A stretch of 64,000 bases of DNA from Streptomyces pactum (GTDB lineage: Bacteria; Actinomycetota; Actinomycetes; Streptomycetales; Streptomycetaceae): contig NZ_CP019724.1 in assembly GCF_002005225.1 (NCBI RefSeq), positions 7,017,001-7,081,000 on the forward strand, written 5' to 3'. Position 1 is the stretch's first letter, and the number at the start of each line of letters is the position of its first letter. The position numbers and the translations under genes were made by a program. Positions 45,709-54,852 of this stretch are shown in pieces. The notes below the pieces were generated by a model. That model was not told the origin of the DNA and did not search any database. It saw only the letters and a list, made by a program, of their open reading frames with translations.

Positions 45709-46530
45709 GACGCGTCCGGTTCGTGGCCCTCGGCGACTCGCTCACCGAAGGCGTGGGAGACCCGGTGGGTGACGGATGGCGCGGCTGGGCCGCGCTGCTC
45801 GCCGCCGGGCTCGCCGAGTTCACCAACCTCGCCCTCGGCGGGGCGCAGACCCGTGACGTGGCCGAGCGGCAACTGCCCGCGGCTCTCGCCCTGCGCCCCG
45901 ACGCCGCGTCCGTCGTCGTCGCGTCAACGACACCCTGCGCCGCACCTTCGACCTTGGCGCCGTCGCCGCCCGGCTCGACACGGTGTACGCCGCGTCGAGG
46001 GCCGGGGCGCGCTGCTGCTCACGGCGCGTCTGCCGGACCCCGGGGCGATGCTCGGGCTGCCGGATGTGCCGGCCCGCCCGCTGGCCCGGCGGCAACGGGG
46101 GGTCAACGCCGTGGTGCACGCCCTGTCCGACCGTTACGGGGCCGTGCACCTGCACGCGAGCGAGGGCGACTGGATCCCGGACCGCGCCATGTGGAGCGCC
46201 GACCGGCTGCACCCCGGCGAGCGGGGCCACCGGCAACTGGCGCTGCGTTGCCACGGCTCGCTCGCCGAGCGCGGCGACGTCACCGGGCCCGCGCCCTCGC
46301 CCGAGAACGAGTTCCCCGCGCCCAGCAGGTCGGCGAGCCTGCGGTGGCTGGCCACGGCAGGCACCGGCTGGGTGGCCCGGCGCTGCACCGACCTGCTGCC
46401 CCAACTGCTGGCGTTGGCCGCCGACGAACTGCGGCACCGCGCGCGCGGGAGGAGCGCCCGGCTCGACCTGCGCACCTCCGCCGCGATCTCCGCCGCGCTG
46501 TCGGCGACGGAGCGACCCGAGGTGGCGTGA
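45705..46530 (+). pseudogene. SGNH/GDSL hydrolase interrupted by two frameshifts
   Basis: Frame 1 from the ATG at 45705 gives RFVALGDSLTEGVGDPVGDG (GDSL block with nucleophile Ser) and LALGGAQTRDVAERQLP to about 45920. The continuation VNDTLRRTFDLGAVAARLDT (block III, GxND) is in another frame, and from about 46003 a third frame gives GALLLTARLPDPGAML, HLHASEGDWIPDRAMWSADR and LHPGERGH (catalytic D-x-x-H). One missing base at each point, G near 45921 and C near 46003, would restore 275 residues. Either a recent pseudogene or two sequencing errors. If intact, it would be an esterase/lipase-like member coupled to the two glycosyltransferases. Confidence 0.82.
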
Positions 46531-46587
46531 CCGGCGGCGCGAAAGCGCGAGCCGGTACGGCCGCGTGTCCCAGGCCGAACGGACTGC

Positions 46588-46652
46588 GGAGCACGGACGG
46601 TGCAGCCCGGACCGTGGAGCACGGACGGTAAAGCCCGGACCGCGGAGTGCGG
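46588..46652. repeat. 28-bp tandem repeat, 2.3 copies
   Basis: Units at 46588 and 46616 begin GGAGCACGGACGG and continue GCAGCCCGGACC or AAAGCCCGGACC; a partial one starts at 46644. A short 8-bp repeat GCACGTCG/GCACGCCG lies near 46706-46730. The 284-bp gap after the SGNH gene has no gene. Confidence 0.85.
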
Positions 46653-46814
46653 CCCCCAAGTACCCACGTGGCCACCTCCCCGTGGTCGTACGGTGTAGGT
46701 GCTCGCGCACGTCGGCACGTCGGCACGCCGGCATGCGGGCCGCCGACCTCGGCGTCGGGCACCCGGCGTACGCGGCACGGCGGCGTCCGTGTTCGCATGG
46801 GCCGTACGGCGGTG

Positions 46815-47684
46815 TCAGCGCCTGCGTACGGCCACGAAACGCACCGGTGTCCCGGGTGCCGCCTGGGCCGCCGCCGGGAGGTCGGCGGTGCGGACCACAC
46901 CGATCACCGGGTAGCCGCCGGTCGTCGGATGGTCGGCCAGGAACACGACCGGTCTGCCGTCGGGCGGCACCTGAACCGCGCCCAGCACCATCCCCTCACT
47001 GGGGAGTTCGCCGGAGCGGGCGCGTTGCAGTGCCGGTCCGTCCACGCGCAGTCCGATGCGGTTGCTCGCGGACGACACCCGGTACGCGCGCGAGGTGAAC
47101 GTCCGTACCGCCTCCGGCGTGAACCAGTCGGCGCGCGGGCCCGGCGTCACCCGCAGGACCAGCTCCGACGGAGGCGCCGGCTGCGGGGCGACGTCCACGC
47201 GCGCGTGCCGCCCGCGCGGTCGCCCCAGGGGCAGCACCACGCCGTCGGCGAGGGGCGGTGGGCCGAGGCCGGACAGCAGGTCGGTGGAGCGGCTGCCGAG
47301 GACCGGCTCGACGAGGATGCCGCCGGAGACGGCCACATAGCTGCGGACGCCGGAGTCGGCCGCTCCGACGTTCAGCAGGGCGCCGGCCGGCACACCGACC
47401 GGCGCCCCCCAGGGCACCGGCCGTCCGTCCACCGTCACCGGGCAGGGGGCGCCGCCGACCGCCACCGCCACCGCGCACCGCGGCCGCAGGGCGCAGCCGG
47501 TGAGCGTGGTCTCCAGGACCGCGGCGTCGGGCGGGCAGCCGACCAGCCGGAGGACCAGCGCCGCCGCGGGCGCGTCGAGCGCGCCGGAGCGGGGGACGCC
47601 GAGGTGCGCGTGGCCGGGCCGGCCCCGGTCCTGGACGGTGGTCAGGGCCCCGGCCCGGACGACGGCGAGCGCACGGTCCGTCAT
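46815..47684 (-). CDS. pxpC: 5-oxoprolinase subunit C (carboxyltransferase-like)
   Basis: 289 residues, of the biotin-dependent carboxyltransferase/KipA type. ALTTVQDRGRPGHAHLGVPR is the family opening; ETTLTGCALRP, AVSGGILVEPVLGSRSTDL, SNRIGLRVDGPAL and SEGMVLGAVQVPPDGRP are hallmarks. With PxpB and PxpA it opens 5-oxoproline to glutamate using ATP. AGGGGGG precedes the ATG, which overlaps the pxpB stop (ATGA). Last gene of the operon. Confidence 0.92.
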   Translation of the reverse strand: MTDRALAVVRAGALTTVQDRGRPGHAHLGVPRSGALDAPAAALVLRLVGCPPDAAVLETTLTGCALRPRCAVAVAVGGAPCPVTVDGRPVPWGAPVGVPAGALLNVGAADSGVRSYVAVSGGILVEPVLGSRSTDLLSGLGPPPLADGVVLPLGRPRGRHARVDVAPQPAPPSELVLRVTPGPRADWFTPEAVRTFTSRAYRVSSASNRIGLRVDGPALQRARSGELPSEGMVLGAVQVPPDGRPVVFLADHPTTGGYPVIGVVRTADLPAAAQAAPGTPVRFVAVRRR

Positions 47685-48319
47685 GGACCCCCCTGATGCC
47701 CGCACCGGGGTCCGCGCGGGACGAACCGCACGCGCGTGCCGGGCGACAGCAGCGCCGCGGGAACGCGCGTGTGGTCCCACAGCACGGCGTCCGTGCTGCC
47801 GATCAACTGCCAGCCGCCCGGCGACGAGCGCGGGTACACGCCGGTGTACGGACCCGCCAGTGCCACCGAACCGGCCGGTACCGCCGTGCGCGGGGTGTCC
47901 CGGCGCGGGACGTCGTAGCGCGCGGGCAGACCGGTGAGGTACCCGAATCCGGGCGCGAACCCGCAGAAGGCGACGTGGAACTCGGTACCCGCGTGGACGC
48001 GGCCCACCTCGTCCTCCGCCACCCCCCAGTGCGCGGCGACATCAGCCAGGTCCGGACCGTCGTAGCGGACCGGGATCTCGACGACGCGACCCGCGCGCGG
48101 GGCAGCGGGCGGCACGTCGGCGGCGGCCAGTTCCGAGGCCGGCCGGGCCGGGTCGGCGAGGCCGTCGAGGAGGACGGTGCGGGCCGCCGGGACGATCTCC
48201 CGGGCCACGAGCGTGCCCTCCGCGCGGCGCCGCAGCAGATCCGCGTGCAGTGCCTCGGCCTCCTCGCCCGAGGAGACCTCGACGAGCAGGGCGTCGTCAC
48301 CGACCGGCAGGACGTTCAT
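47681..48319 (-). CDS. pxpB: 5-oxoprolinase subunit B (KipI-like)
   Basis: 212 residues. VLPVGDDALLVEVSSGEEA opens it; ARTVLLDGLADPARP, IPVRYDGPDLADVAAHWGV and the strong KipI signature HVAFCGFAPGFGYLTGLP, then SVALAGPYTGVYPRSSPGGW and QLIGST. It partners PxpC. In Bacillus the same fold inhibits KinA. Start and stop overlap the neighbours (ATGA at both ends). Confidence 0.93.
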   Translation of the reverse strand: MNVLPVGDDALLVEVSSGEEAEALHADLLRRRAEGTLVAREIVPAARTVLLDGLADPARPASELAAADVPPAAPRAGRVVEIPVRYDGPDLADVAAHWGVAEDEVGRVHAGTEFHVAFCGFAPGFGYLTGLPARYDVPRRDTPRTAVPAGSVALAGPYTGVYPRSSPGGWQLIGSTDAVLWDHTRVPAALLSPGTRVRFVPRGPRCGHQGGP

Positions 48320-49074
48320 GCGAAGGCCTCCACGCGGACGCCCGACGCCGCCAGCCGCTTGTGGATCCGGCGGGCCAGTTCCACCGCGCCGGACGTGTCG
48401 CCGTGCACGCACAGGGAGCGGGCCCGGACCTCGACACGCGCCCCGGAGAGCGCGGTGACCGTGCCGGAGACGGCCAGGCCAACCGAGCGCTCCACGACGG
48501 CGTCCGGGTCGGCGACCACGGAGCCCTCCCGGCCGCGCGGCACCAGTGTGCCCTCGTCGGTGTAGGCGCGGTCGGCGAACGCCTCGGTGACGACCGGCAG
48601 CCCGGCCCGGCCGGCCAGTTCCAGCACGCGTGAGCCGGGCAGCCCGAGCACGGGCAGCGCACCGCCCGCGAGGAGCACACCGTCGACGACCGCCGCGGCC
48701 TGCTCCTCGTCCCGCACCACCCGGTTGTACAGGGCACCGTGCGGTTTGACGTACGCCACGCGTGTGCCGGCCGCGCGCGCGAACACCTCCAGGGCGCCGA
48801 TCTGGTAGGCCACCTCGGCCGCCAGCTCGGCGGGCGGCACGTCCATCGCGCGCCGCCCGAAACCGGCCAGGTCCCGGTAGGAGACCTGGGCGCCGACCGT
48901 CACACCCCGCTGGGCCGCCAGCTCGCACACCCGTCGCATGGTGGCCGGGTCCCCGGCATGGAACCCGCACGCCACGTTGGCGCTGGTGACGACCGTGAGC
49001 AGGCCCTCGTCGTCGGTGAGGCGCCAGCGGCCGAAACCCTCGCCGAGGTCGGCGTTGAGGTCGATCGAGGTCAT
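48316..49074 (-). CDS. pxpA: 5-oxoprolinase subunit A (LamB/YcsF family)
   Basis: 252 residues. SIDLNADLGEGFGRW opens it; TSANVACGFHAGDPATMRR, GAQVSYRDLAGFGRR, VAYVKPHGALYN and DRAYTDEGTLVPRG are the family blocks. It is the catalytic-partner subunit that binds 5-oxoproline. First of the three coupled pxp genes. A 45-bp gap separates it from the DUF1445 gene upstream. Confidence 0.95.
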   Translation of the reverse strand: MTSIDLNADLGEGFGRWRLTDDEGLLTVVTSANVACGFHAGDPATMRRVCELAAQRGVTVGAQVSYRDLAGFGRRAMDVPPAELAAEVAYQIGALEVFARAAGTRVAYVKPHGALYNRVVRDEEQAAAVVDGVLLAGGALPVLGLPGSRVLELAGRAGLPVVTEAFADRAYTDEGTLVPRGREGSVVADPDAVVERSVGLAVSGTVTALSGARVEVRARSLCVHGDTSGAVELARRIHKRLAASGVRVEAFA

Positions 49075-49119
49075 GTCTCCAGTGTCTCCGGTCTCCGGTG
49101 TGTGTCGGGGCGTCCCGGG

Positions 49120-49953
49120 TCAGAGGACGCGGTACTGCTCGTCCCGTGCGTCGGTGACGAACATCTGCCCCGGCGCGTGGGTGAGGGCGAAGGGCGGGCG
49201 CGAGGTCATGACCGCTGCCTGCGGGGTCACGCCGCAGGCCCAGAACACCGGGATGTCGTCCGGCTCGCCGTCCACCGGGTCGCCGAAGTCCGGGCGGCCG
49301 GGGTCGTCGATGCCGAGCGCCGACGGATCGCCGCAGTGCACCGGGCTCCCGTGCACCGCCGGGAGCAGGCTGGTCTCGCGGATCGCCGCCGACAGGTGAG
49401 CGGGCGGCACCGGGCGCATGGACACCACCATCGGCCCGTGCAGCCGTCCGGCCGGACGGCACTGCCGCGTGGTGACGTACATCGGGACGTTGCGCCCCTG
49501 CTCGACGTGGCGGATCGGGACGCCCGCCGCGGTCAGCGCCCACTCGAAGGTGAAGCTGCAGCCGATCAGGAACGACACCAGGTCGTCCCGCCAGTGCGCG
49601 CGTACGTCCGTCGGCTCGTCCACCAGCTCGCCGTCCCGCCACACCCGGTAGCGCGGCAGATCGGTGCGCAGGTCGGCGCCGTCGGCGAGCGCGGTGGTCC
49701 AGGACCCGGCGTCCGTGACGTCGAGGACCGGGCAGGGCTTCGGGTTGCGGGCGCAGAACAACAGCATGTCGTAGGCCCAGTCGGCGGGCACCGAGATCAG
49801 GTTGGCCTGGGTGTGGCCGGCCGCGATCCCGGCCGTGGGGCCGGACAACCCCTCCCGGAAGCGGGAGCGGGCCGTTTTCGGGCTCCACGCGCGCGCGTGC
49901 TCGTCGGCGAGAGCGATGGGACGGTCCTCGGGCACGGGATGCGAGTGCTTCAC
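49120..49953 (-). CDS. DUF1445 family putative hydro-lyase (D-glutamate cyclase-like)
   Basis: 277 residues from the GTG at 49953, which overlaps the transporter stop (GTGA). [69 protein letters not shown] and [16 protein letters not shown] are DUF1445 blocks. A mammalian member hydrates/cyclises D-glutamate and 5-oxo-D-proline, which fits the adjacent 5-oxoprolinase genes. The chemistry here is inferred. Confidence 0.88.
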   Translation of the reverse strand: MKHSHPVPEDRPIALADEHARAWSPKTARSRFREGLSGPTAGIAAGHTQANLISVPADWAYDMLLFCARNPKPCPVLDVTDAGSWTTALADGADLRTDLPRYRVWRDGELVDEPTDVRAHWRDDLVSFLIGCSFTFEWALTAAGVPIRHVEQGRNVPMYVTTRQCRPAGRLHGPMVVSMRPVPPAHLSAAIRETSLLPAVHGSPVHCGDPSALGIDDPGRPDFGDPVDGEPDDIPVFWACGVTPQAAVMTSRPPFALTHAPGQMFVTDARDEQYRVL

Positions 49954-51272
49954 GCCAGTTCCCTTCCGCGTGTCTCCGGCAGCCCCAGCAGCGCCAGCGC
50001 CGCGATGCCGTAACCGATGGCGCCGAAGACCAGCGCGCCGCCCACACCCCAGCTATCGGTCAGGAAGCCGACCGTGGTGGGGAAGACGGCGCCCACGGCG
50101 CGTCCGGTGTTGTACGTGAAGCCCTGGCCGGCACCGCGCACGGCCGTGGGGTACAGCTCGCTCAGGTACGAACCGAAGCCGCTGAAGATCGCCGACATGC
50201 AGAAGCCGAGCGGGAAACCGAGCACCAGGAGCAGGGTGTTGGCGCCGCTCGGGATGTTCGCGTACGCCAGGATGCAGAGCGCCGACAGCAGCGCGAAGAG
50301 CCAGATGTTGCGCTTGCGGCCGAGCCGGTCGGTGAGGTGGCCGCCGGTGAGGTAGCCGATGAAGGCGCCCGAGATCAGGAAGGTCAGATAGCCGCCGGTG
50401 CCGACGACCGACAGGTCGCGTTCGTCCTTCAGATAGGTCGGCACCCAGGTGGCGAGGGTGTAGTAGCCGCCCTGGACGCCGGTGGAGAGCAGGCTCGCGA
50501 AGAGCGTGACGCGCAGCAGGCCCGGGGTGCCCGCGGTGCCCGGCTTGAAGATCGCCGCGAACGAGCCCTTCCCGGCGCCCTTCTCGCGGGCCTCGGCGGC
50601 TTTGGGCGCGTCGTGGACGCTGCGCCGCACCCAGACGACGAGCAGCGCGGGCAGCGCGCCGGTCCAGAACATGACGCGCCAGGCCAGATCGTCTCCGACG
50701 AGCGAGAACACCAGCGTGTACACGACCACGGCGAGGGCCCAGCCCACGGCCCAGGAGCTCTGGACCGCACCGAGCGTGCGACCGCGGTTCTTGGCGCTCG
50801 CGTACTCGGCGACCAGGATCGCGCCGACCGCCCACTCGCCGCCGAAGCCGAGGCCCTGCAGGGCACGGAAGACCAGCAGCGTCTCGTAGTTGGGTGCGAA
50901 ACCGCAGGCCACCGTGAACACGGCGTAGGTGATCACGGTGAGCAGCAGCGCCTTGACCCGGCCGACGCGGTCCGCCAGAACGCCCGCGAGCGCGCCACCG
51001 ACCGCCGAGACCACCAGAGTGACCGTGGTGAGCAGGCCCGTCTGGCCGCTGTCCAGGCCGAAGTACGCGGCCAGCGCGACCATCGTCAGCGGGAGTGTGA
51101 AGTAGTCGTACGAGTCGAGCGCGTAGCCGCCGAACGCGCCGCCGAAGGCGCGGCGCCCGCGCGGGCCGAGGGCGCGCAGCCAGCCGAACGGGCCGTCGTC
51201 CGAGGGGTGTTCACCCGCGTGGGGAGGACGGGTTCGCGTGGGCGGGGCCTGCGGCGGAGGGGTTGTGCTCAT
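49950..51272 (-). CDS. MFS transporter, probable 5-oxoproline/acid importer
   Basis: 440 residues with about 12 membrane segments. [20 protein letters not shown] opens the membrane part, then [38 protein letters not shown] (GxxGEW signature of metabolite:H+ symporters) and [20 protein letters not shown]. The position as the first gene of the pxp operon makes it the likely importer for 5-oxoproline or a related acid. Substrate unproven. Confidence 0.87.
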   Translation of the reverse strand: MSTTPPPQAPPTRTRPPHAGEHPSDDGPFGWLRALGPRGRRAFGGAFGGYALDSYDYFTLPLTMVALAAYFGLDSGQTGLLTTVTLVVSAVGGALAGVLADRVGRVKALLLTVITYAVFTVACGFAPNYETLLVFRALQGLGFGGEWAVGAILVAEYASAKNRGRTLGAVQSSWAVGWALAVVVYTLVFSLVGDDLAWRVMFWTGALPALLVVWVRRSVHDAPKAAEAREKGAGKGSFAAIFKPGTAGTPGLLRVTLFASLLSTGVQGGYYTLATWVPTYLKDERDLSVVGTGGYLTFLISGAFIGYLTGGHLTDRLGRKRNIWLFALLSALCILAYANIPSGANTLLLVLGFPLGFCMSAIFSGFGSYLSELYPTAVRGAGQGFTYNTGRAVGAVFPTTVGFLTDSWGVGGALVFGAIGYGIAALALLGLPETRGRELA

Positions 51273-51377
51273 GGTGCACCTCGCAGTGGGAGGACGGAGG
51301 GTGCTTGTCGACTGAGCCGTGCGGTGCGGTGTGGCGGCGCGGTGAGCGGAGCGGCCGTTGCGTCGTCACCTGTGGGC

Positions 51378-51407
51378 ACCGTAGGGGATCGTTCAACGAT
51401 CCCTCAA
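51378..51407 (-). promoter_or_regulatory. Transporter-pxp promoter with perfect 19-bp palindrome, likely GntR operator
   Basis: The palindrome GGGATCGTTCAACGATCCC (51385-51403) is perfect around the central C. On the minus strand a -35 TTGAGG (51407-51402) and a -10 TACGGT (51383-51378) have an 18-bp spacer, which the palindrome fills. The site lies between the divergent transporter and GntR genes, so repression by GntR is likely. Confidence 0.75.
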
Positions 51408-51451
51408 TACCCCTGTTGTTTCGTTCTGATATATGCGGTTGAATTCCGGGC

Positions 51452-52147
51452 ATGGCAGAGCAGTTGACGGGACTGGCCGACGACCGTGCCCTCCTCGGGC
51501 GCACCAGCACCGCCGAGCGGGTCTCGGACATCCTCAGGAGCCGGATCGCCGAGGGCTACTTCCCACCCGGGACCCGCCTGTCGGAGGACAGCATCGGCGG
51601 TGCGCTCGGCGTCTCCCGCAACACGCTGCGCGAGTCGTTCCGGCTGCTCACCCACGAACGCCTGCTCGTCCACGAACTGAACCGGGGCGTCTTCGTCCGC
51701 GTCCTGACCGTCGAGGACGTCGAGGACATCTACCGCACCCGCGCCCTCGTCGAATGCGCCGTCGTCCGGGGCCTCGGAGAGCCGCCGTACGACCTGGAAG
51801 GACTCGCCGGGGCCGTGGAGGACGGGCGGCGGGCGGCCCGCGAAGGTGACTGGAAAGGTGTGGGTACCGCCAACATCCACTTCCACCGGGAACTGGTCGC
51901 CCTCGCCGGCAGCGAACGCACCGACGAGCTGATGCGCAGCGTCTTCGCCGAACTGCGCCTCGCCTTCCACGTCGTGGACGACCCGAGGTGTCTGCACGAG
52001 CCGTACATCGCGCGGAACGCCGACATCCTCGCCGCCCTGGAGACCGGCGAGCGGAAGGCGGCGGAGCGGCTGCTCGCGGTCTACCTCGAGAACTCGCTGA
52101 AGCGGATCGTGGAGGTCTACCTGCGGCGGGTCGGGGACGAGGGATAG
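51452..52147 (+). CDS. GntR family regulator (FadR/FCD type)
   Basis: 231 residues. The winged helix (about 15-80) is TAERVSDILRSRIAEGYFPP then LSEDSIGGALGVSRNTLRES and LTHERLLVHELNRGVFVRV. The FCD ligand domain (about 90-225) has VEDVEDIYRTRALVECAVV, IHFHRELVALAGSERTDEL and HEPYIARNADILAALETGE. It probably represses the divergent transport and pxp genes and is relieved by 5-oxoproline or a relative. Confidence 0.9.
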   Translation: MAEQLTGLADDRALLGRTSTAERVSDILRSRIAEGYFPPGTRLSEDSIGGALGVSRNTLRESFRLLTHERLLVHELNRGVFVRVLTVEDVEDIYRTRALVECAVVRGLGEPPYDLEGLAGAVEDGRRAAREGDWKGVGTANIHFHRELVALAGSERTDELMRSVFAELRLAFHVVDDPRCLHEPYIARNADILAALETGERKAAERLLAVYLENSLKRIVEVYLRRVGDEG

Positions 52148-52257
52148 GCCCGGCAGGTCCCGCCGCGGGCCGGACCGCGAACCGGCGCGCGGCACCGGCG
52201 GAGCCTGTCGCGTCGGGGTGCGTCTGCGTCGTTTGGGCCGTTGTCAGACCGAGGACC

Positions 52258-52263
52258 TAGTCT
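52258..52263 (+). promoter_or_regulatory. Possible -10 box for leaderless start of the SMC operon
   Basis: TAGTCT ends eight bases before the GTG at 52271. No strong ribosome site precedes that GTG. A transcript beginning at or near the start codon would fit the leaderless mRNAs common in actinobacteria. Weak evidence. Confidence 0.35.
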
Positions 52264-52270
52264 GTGCACC

Positions 52271-53797
52271 GTGACTTCGCCTGCATCGACGGACAGCGTT
52301 CCGCCCCAGCTCAGCGCGGGGCCGCGCCCTGCCCCGGGCCCGGCCGCCGACGAGGGACTGGCGCGGCGGCTGCGCGCGCTCGCCTGCACGGCGCCGCTGC
52401 ACGACCTCGACGCGCGCAAGGCCAACCTCGCGGGTGAGTACTCGGTCTACGGCATGGCGGAGGTCGCCCTCGCCGCCATCGACCTCGTCACGCTGAACAT
52501 GGACTTCGACACGGGCGCCGACCACGACCAGATAGTGGCCCGGCTGGTCCCGCGCGTCGCCGCCCAGGCCCCGGCGCGGCCCGCCGCCGAGCACGAGCGG
52601 GTGGCCCGCTGGGTCCTGGAGAACCTGATCAACGTCGGCAGCGTCGACCGCGGCTTCCGCGCGGTGTACGGCACCTTCGGGCCGGACGGCACCTACGTGC
52701 GCCGCGACTACGACTTCAAGCTCCTCGAAGAGGTGCCCGGCCCCGGCGGCACCGTCTACCTGCGCACCACGGACGAGGCGGTCAACGTCCTCGTCGGCGC
52801 CCTGGACACCGACGTCACCAGCGCCCAGATCGCCGCCGAGGTCAAGCTGGAGGTGCTGATCAGCCGCGGCCGCCTCGCCGACGCCCAGCTCGCCGCCGAA
52901 CAGGCTCGGTACCGGACCGTGCAGTACTCGGAGACCCTGCGCAGGGCCCTCGACGCCACCCGGCGCAACGTCCGCGCGGTGGACTGGCTCAGCGCCGTGC
53001 CCGACATGATCGCCGAGGCGCTGGACCACGTCGCCGACCGGTACCGCCACGAGAACGCCATCCTCACCAACATCCGCAAGGCGCGCGACGAGTCCGAGGA
53101 CCTCGAGCACAAGCGCCGCGCGGCCGAGCTGGTCGACATCGTCAAGGACTGCATCCGCCGCCACACCCAGCTCCAGTCCCGGCTCCTGGAGGCGGGCCCG
53201 CTCTTCCGCGCCGAACAGGACCGGCAGGCCTTCGCCACCCCCCTGACGACCTCGGGCCTGGACCTGTACGGCCACCTCGTCGCCCCCGTCCTGCCGTTGC
53301 CCCTGGAGCGGGCGCTGCGTGTCACCGACGCCTTCTTCGCGCGGGGCACCGGTCTGCGTACGCCCGTCTCCGTCCGGGTCGGCGACCTCGTCGACATACT
53401 GCTGACCCCGCCGGTGGAGCGGGAGCACCTGGGCGCCGAGATGCCGGAGCCCGACCTGATCGCCACCCCGGACGACAGCCGCTTCAGCGAGGAGCAGCTC
53501 GCGGCGGCCATGGAGCTGCTCGACCTGCCGCACGACGCCCCGCGCCGGCTTTCCGGGCTGCTGGCCGACGCCCGTGCCAGGGACGCTGAGCTCCCGTACC
53601 TCGTGGCCCTGCTGGCCGTCCACGCGGCCAGCCCGCCGGTCGGCACCGCCTACCGGCAGGGCGAGCCGAAGCTGCTGTTCGCCGTGGACGACGGCACCGA
53701 GCTGGACGACCCCGAGTTCGGCGGCGCCGACCTCATCGTCGGCACGGCACTGCTGGACGCGGCCGGGATGGCCGCGGACCGCACGGAGGCGGCATGA
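52271..53797 (+). CDS. Predicted kleisin-type (MksF/JetA-like) subunit of an SMC complex
   Basis: 508 residues from the GTG at 52271. N-terminal helices (about 25-140; CTAPLHDLDARKANLAGEYS, VYGMAEVALAAIDLVTLNMD, HERVARWVLENLINVGSVDR), a central region with DYDFKLLEEVPGPGGTVYLR and then long helices (about 180-310; AAEVKLEVLISRGRLADAQL, VADRYRHENAILTNIRKARD, VDIVKDCIRRHTQLQSRLLE) that could clamp an SMC neck. The position as the first gene before a winged-helix protein and an SMC-like ATPase matches the kleisin of MksBEF/Wadjet operons. Sequence identity with known kleisins was not tested. The stop overlaps the next mini-ORF (ATGA). Confidence 0.6.
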   Translation: MTSPASTDSVPPQLSAGPRPAPGPAADEGLARRLRALACTAPLHDLDARKANLAGEYSVYGMAEVALAAIDLVTLNMDFDTGADHDQIVARLVPRVAAQAPARPAAEHERVARWVLENLINVGSVDRGFRAVYGTFGPDGTYVRRDYDFKLLEEVPGPGGTVYLRTTDEAVNVLVGALDTDVTSAQIAAEVKLEVLISRGRLADAQLAAEQARYRTVQYSETLRRALDATRRNVRAVDWLSAVPDMIAEALDHVADRYRHENAILTNIRKARDESEDLEHKRRAAELVDIVKDCIRRHTQLQSRLLEAGPLFRAEQDRQAFATPLTTSGLDLYGHLVAPVLPLPLERALRVTDAFFARGTGLRTPVSVRVGDLVDILLTPPVEREHLGAEMPEPDLIATPDDSRFSEEQLAAAMELLDLPHDAPRRLSGLLADARARDAELPYLVALLAVHAASPPVGTAYRQGEPKLLFAVDDGTELDDPEFGGADLIVGTALLDAAGMAADRTEAA

Positions 53798-53925
53798 GCG
53801 ACCACCCCACGCACCGGCGTCGGGACCGGCACGGCGAGCACGAGCACCAGCAGCGCGAGCACCCCCAACGACAGCCGCAACAGCAGCAGCAACAGCGCCA
53901 GCACAGCGAGGAGTACCGACCGTGA
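53794..53925 (+). CDS. 43-residue His/Gln/Arg-rich mini-protein inside the SMC operon
   Basis: ATG at 53794 (GGAGG four bases upstream), TGA at 53923-53925. The start overlaps the preceding stop (ATGA) and the stop overlaps the next GTG (GTGA), so all three genes are translationally coupled. Composition is extreme: it opens MSDHPTHRRRDRHGEHEHQQ, contains a Q-run region RQPQQQQQQRQ and ends SEEYRP. The GAGGAG within its last codons serves as the ribosome site of the next gene. It has no signal peptide or membrane segment. It may be a disordered linker protein or merely a translated bridge. Confidence 0.6.
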   Translation: MSDHPTHRRRDRHGEHEHQQREHPQRQPQQQQQQRQHSEEYRP

Positions 53926-54803
53926 CCGAGCACGTCGACCGGAGCGAACCGGAGGCGGGTGCCGTGCCGGCCACCGCGGCCGTCACGCCCGCCGACGCCG
54001 CCGACGCGGCGCGGCTCGTCGCCTTCGGCCTCCAGCCCAAACTGCTGCCCGCGCGTGACCAGGAGTACGCCGACCTGCTGCGCCGCTACCGCGAGGACCC
54101 GCCCTTCGCCCGGCTCGCCGACGCCGTGGCGGCCGGCCTCGGGCTGGTCGTCCTCGAGGTGTCCCCGCGCGCGGGGATGGCCGTGACCGCCGCCGAGGAC
54201 TCGGTGTTCGCCGTCCGCATGGGCGACTACGCGCGGCGTGCCGCCACCGACTCCGGCGACCGCTTCCTGCACGGCCTCGCGCACCTCGCCGTCGCCGCCA
54301 TGGCCTACCCGCGCCCCGAGGACCTCGCCGACGACGGCTACATCGGCCGCGTCACGGTCAACGGCGTGGACGCCTTCGTCCGCCAGGCCTGCCGGAAACT
54401 CGAGGAGCGGGCGGAGCGGCAGGGGGAGAACACGGACCCGGCCACCGACGCCCCGGGCCTGGAGGCCGCCTGGCGGATCTGGGCCCGGCGCAGCTCGACC
54501 GGCGCCACCAAGGACGCGCGTAGACTCCCCGGCTCCACCACCGGCATCGTCGGCAAGGCCGCCGCCTTCCTCACCGAGTCCGGCTTCCTCCAGCGCACCG
54601 GCGACGACAACGGCGGTACGTACCGCACCACGGCCCGCTACCAGCTCCAGGTGCGCGACATGGCGGGCAGCGCCGCCATGGCCGAGCTGCTGGACCTGGG
54701 TGTCGTCCCGGTGACCGACGGCACGGCGACGCTGCTGCCCGCCGAGGACACGGAGGACCTGGATCTGGTGGCCGACGCCGGACTGCCGTTCCACGCCTCC
54801 TGA
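53922..54803 (+). CDS. Predicted winged-helix (KITE/MksE/JetB-like) subunit of the SMC complex
   Basis: 293 residues from the GTG at 53922. An Asp/Ala-rich head, then VAFGLQPKLLPARDQEYADL, LVVLEVSPRAGMAVTAAEDS, a helical middle (FLHGLAHLAVAAMAYPRPED) and a likely winged helix (about 180-275; AAWRIWARRSSTGATKDAR, TTGIVGKAAAFLTESGFLQR, NGGTYRTTARYQLQVRDMAG). Size, helical/winged composition and place before the SMC gene fit KITE-type subunits. Low-confidence homology; context is strong. SMC follows after 49 bp with a C-run (54808-54815). Confidence 0.62.
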   Translation: MTEHVDRSEPEAGAVPATAAVTPADAADAARLVAFGLQPKLLPARDQEYADLLRRYREDPPFARLADAVAAGLGLVVLEVSPRAGMAVTAAEDSVFAVRMGDYARRAATDSGDRFLHGLAHLAVAAMAYPRPEDLADDGYIGRVTVNGVDAFVRQACRKLEERAERQGENTDPATDAPGLEAAWRIWARRSSTGATKDARRLPGSTTGIVGKAAAFLTESGFLQRTGDDNGGTYRTTARYQLQVRDMAGSAAMAELLDLGVVPVTDGTATLLPAEDTEDLDLVADAGLPFHAS

Positions 54804-54852
54804 CATCGCCCCCCCCGCACCCCCGCTTCACGAAGACTTACGAGAGTCCGCC

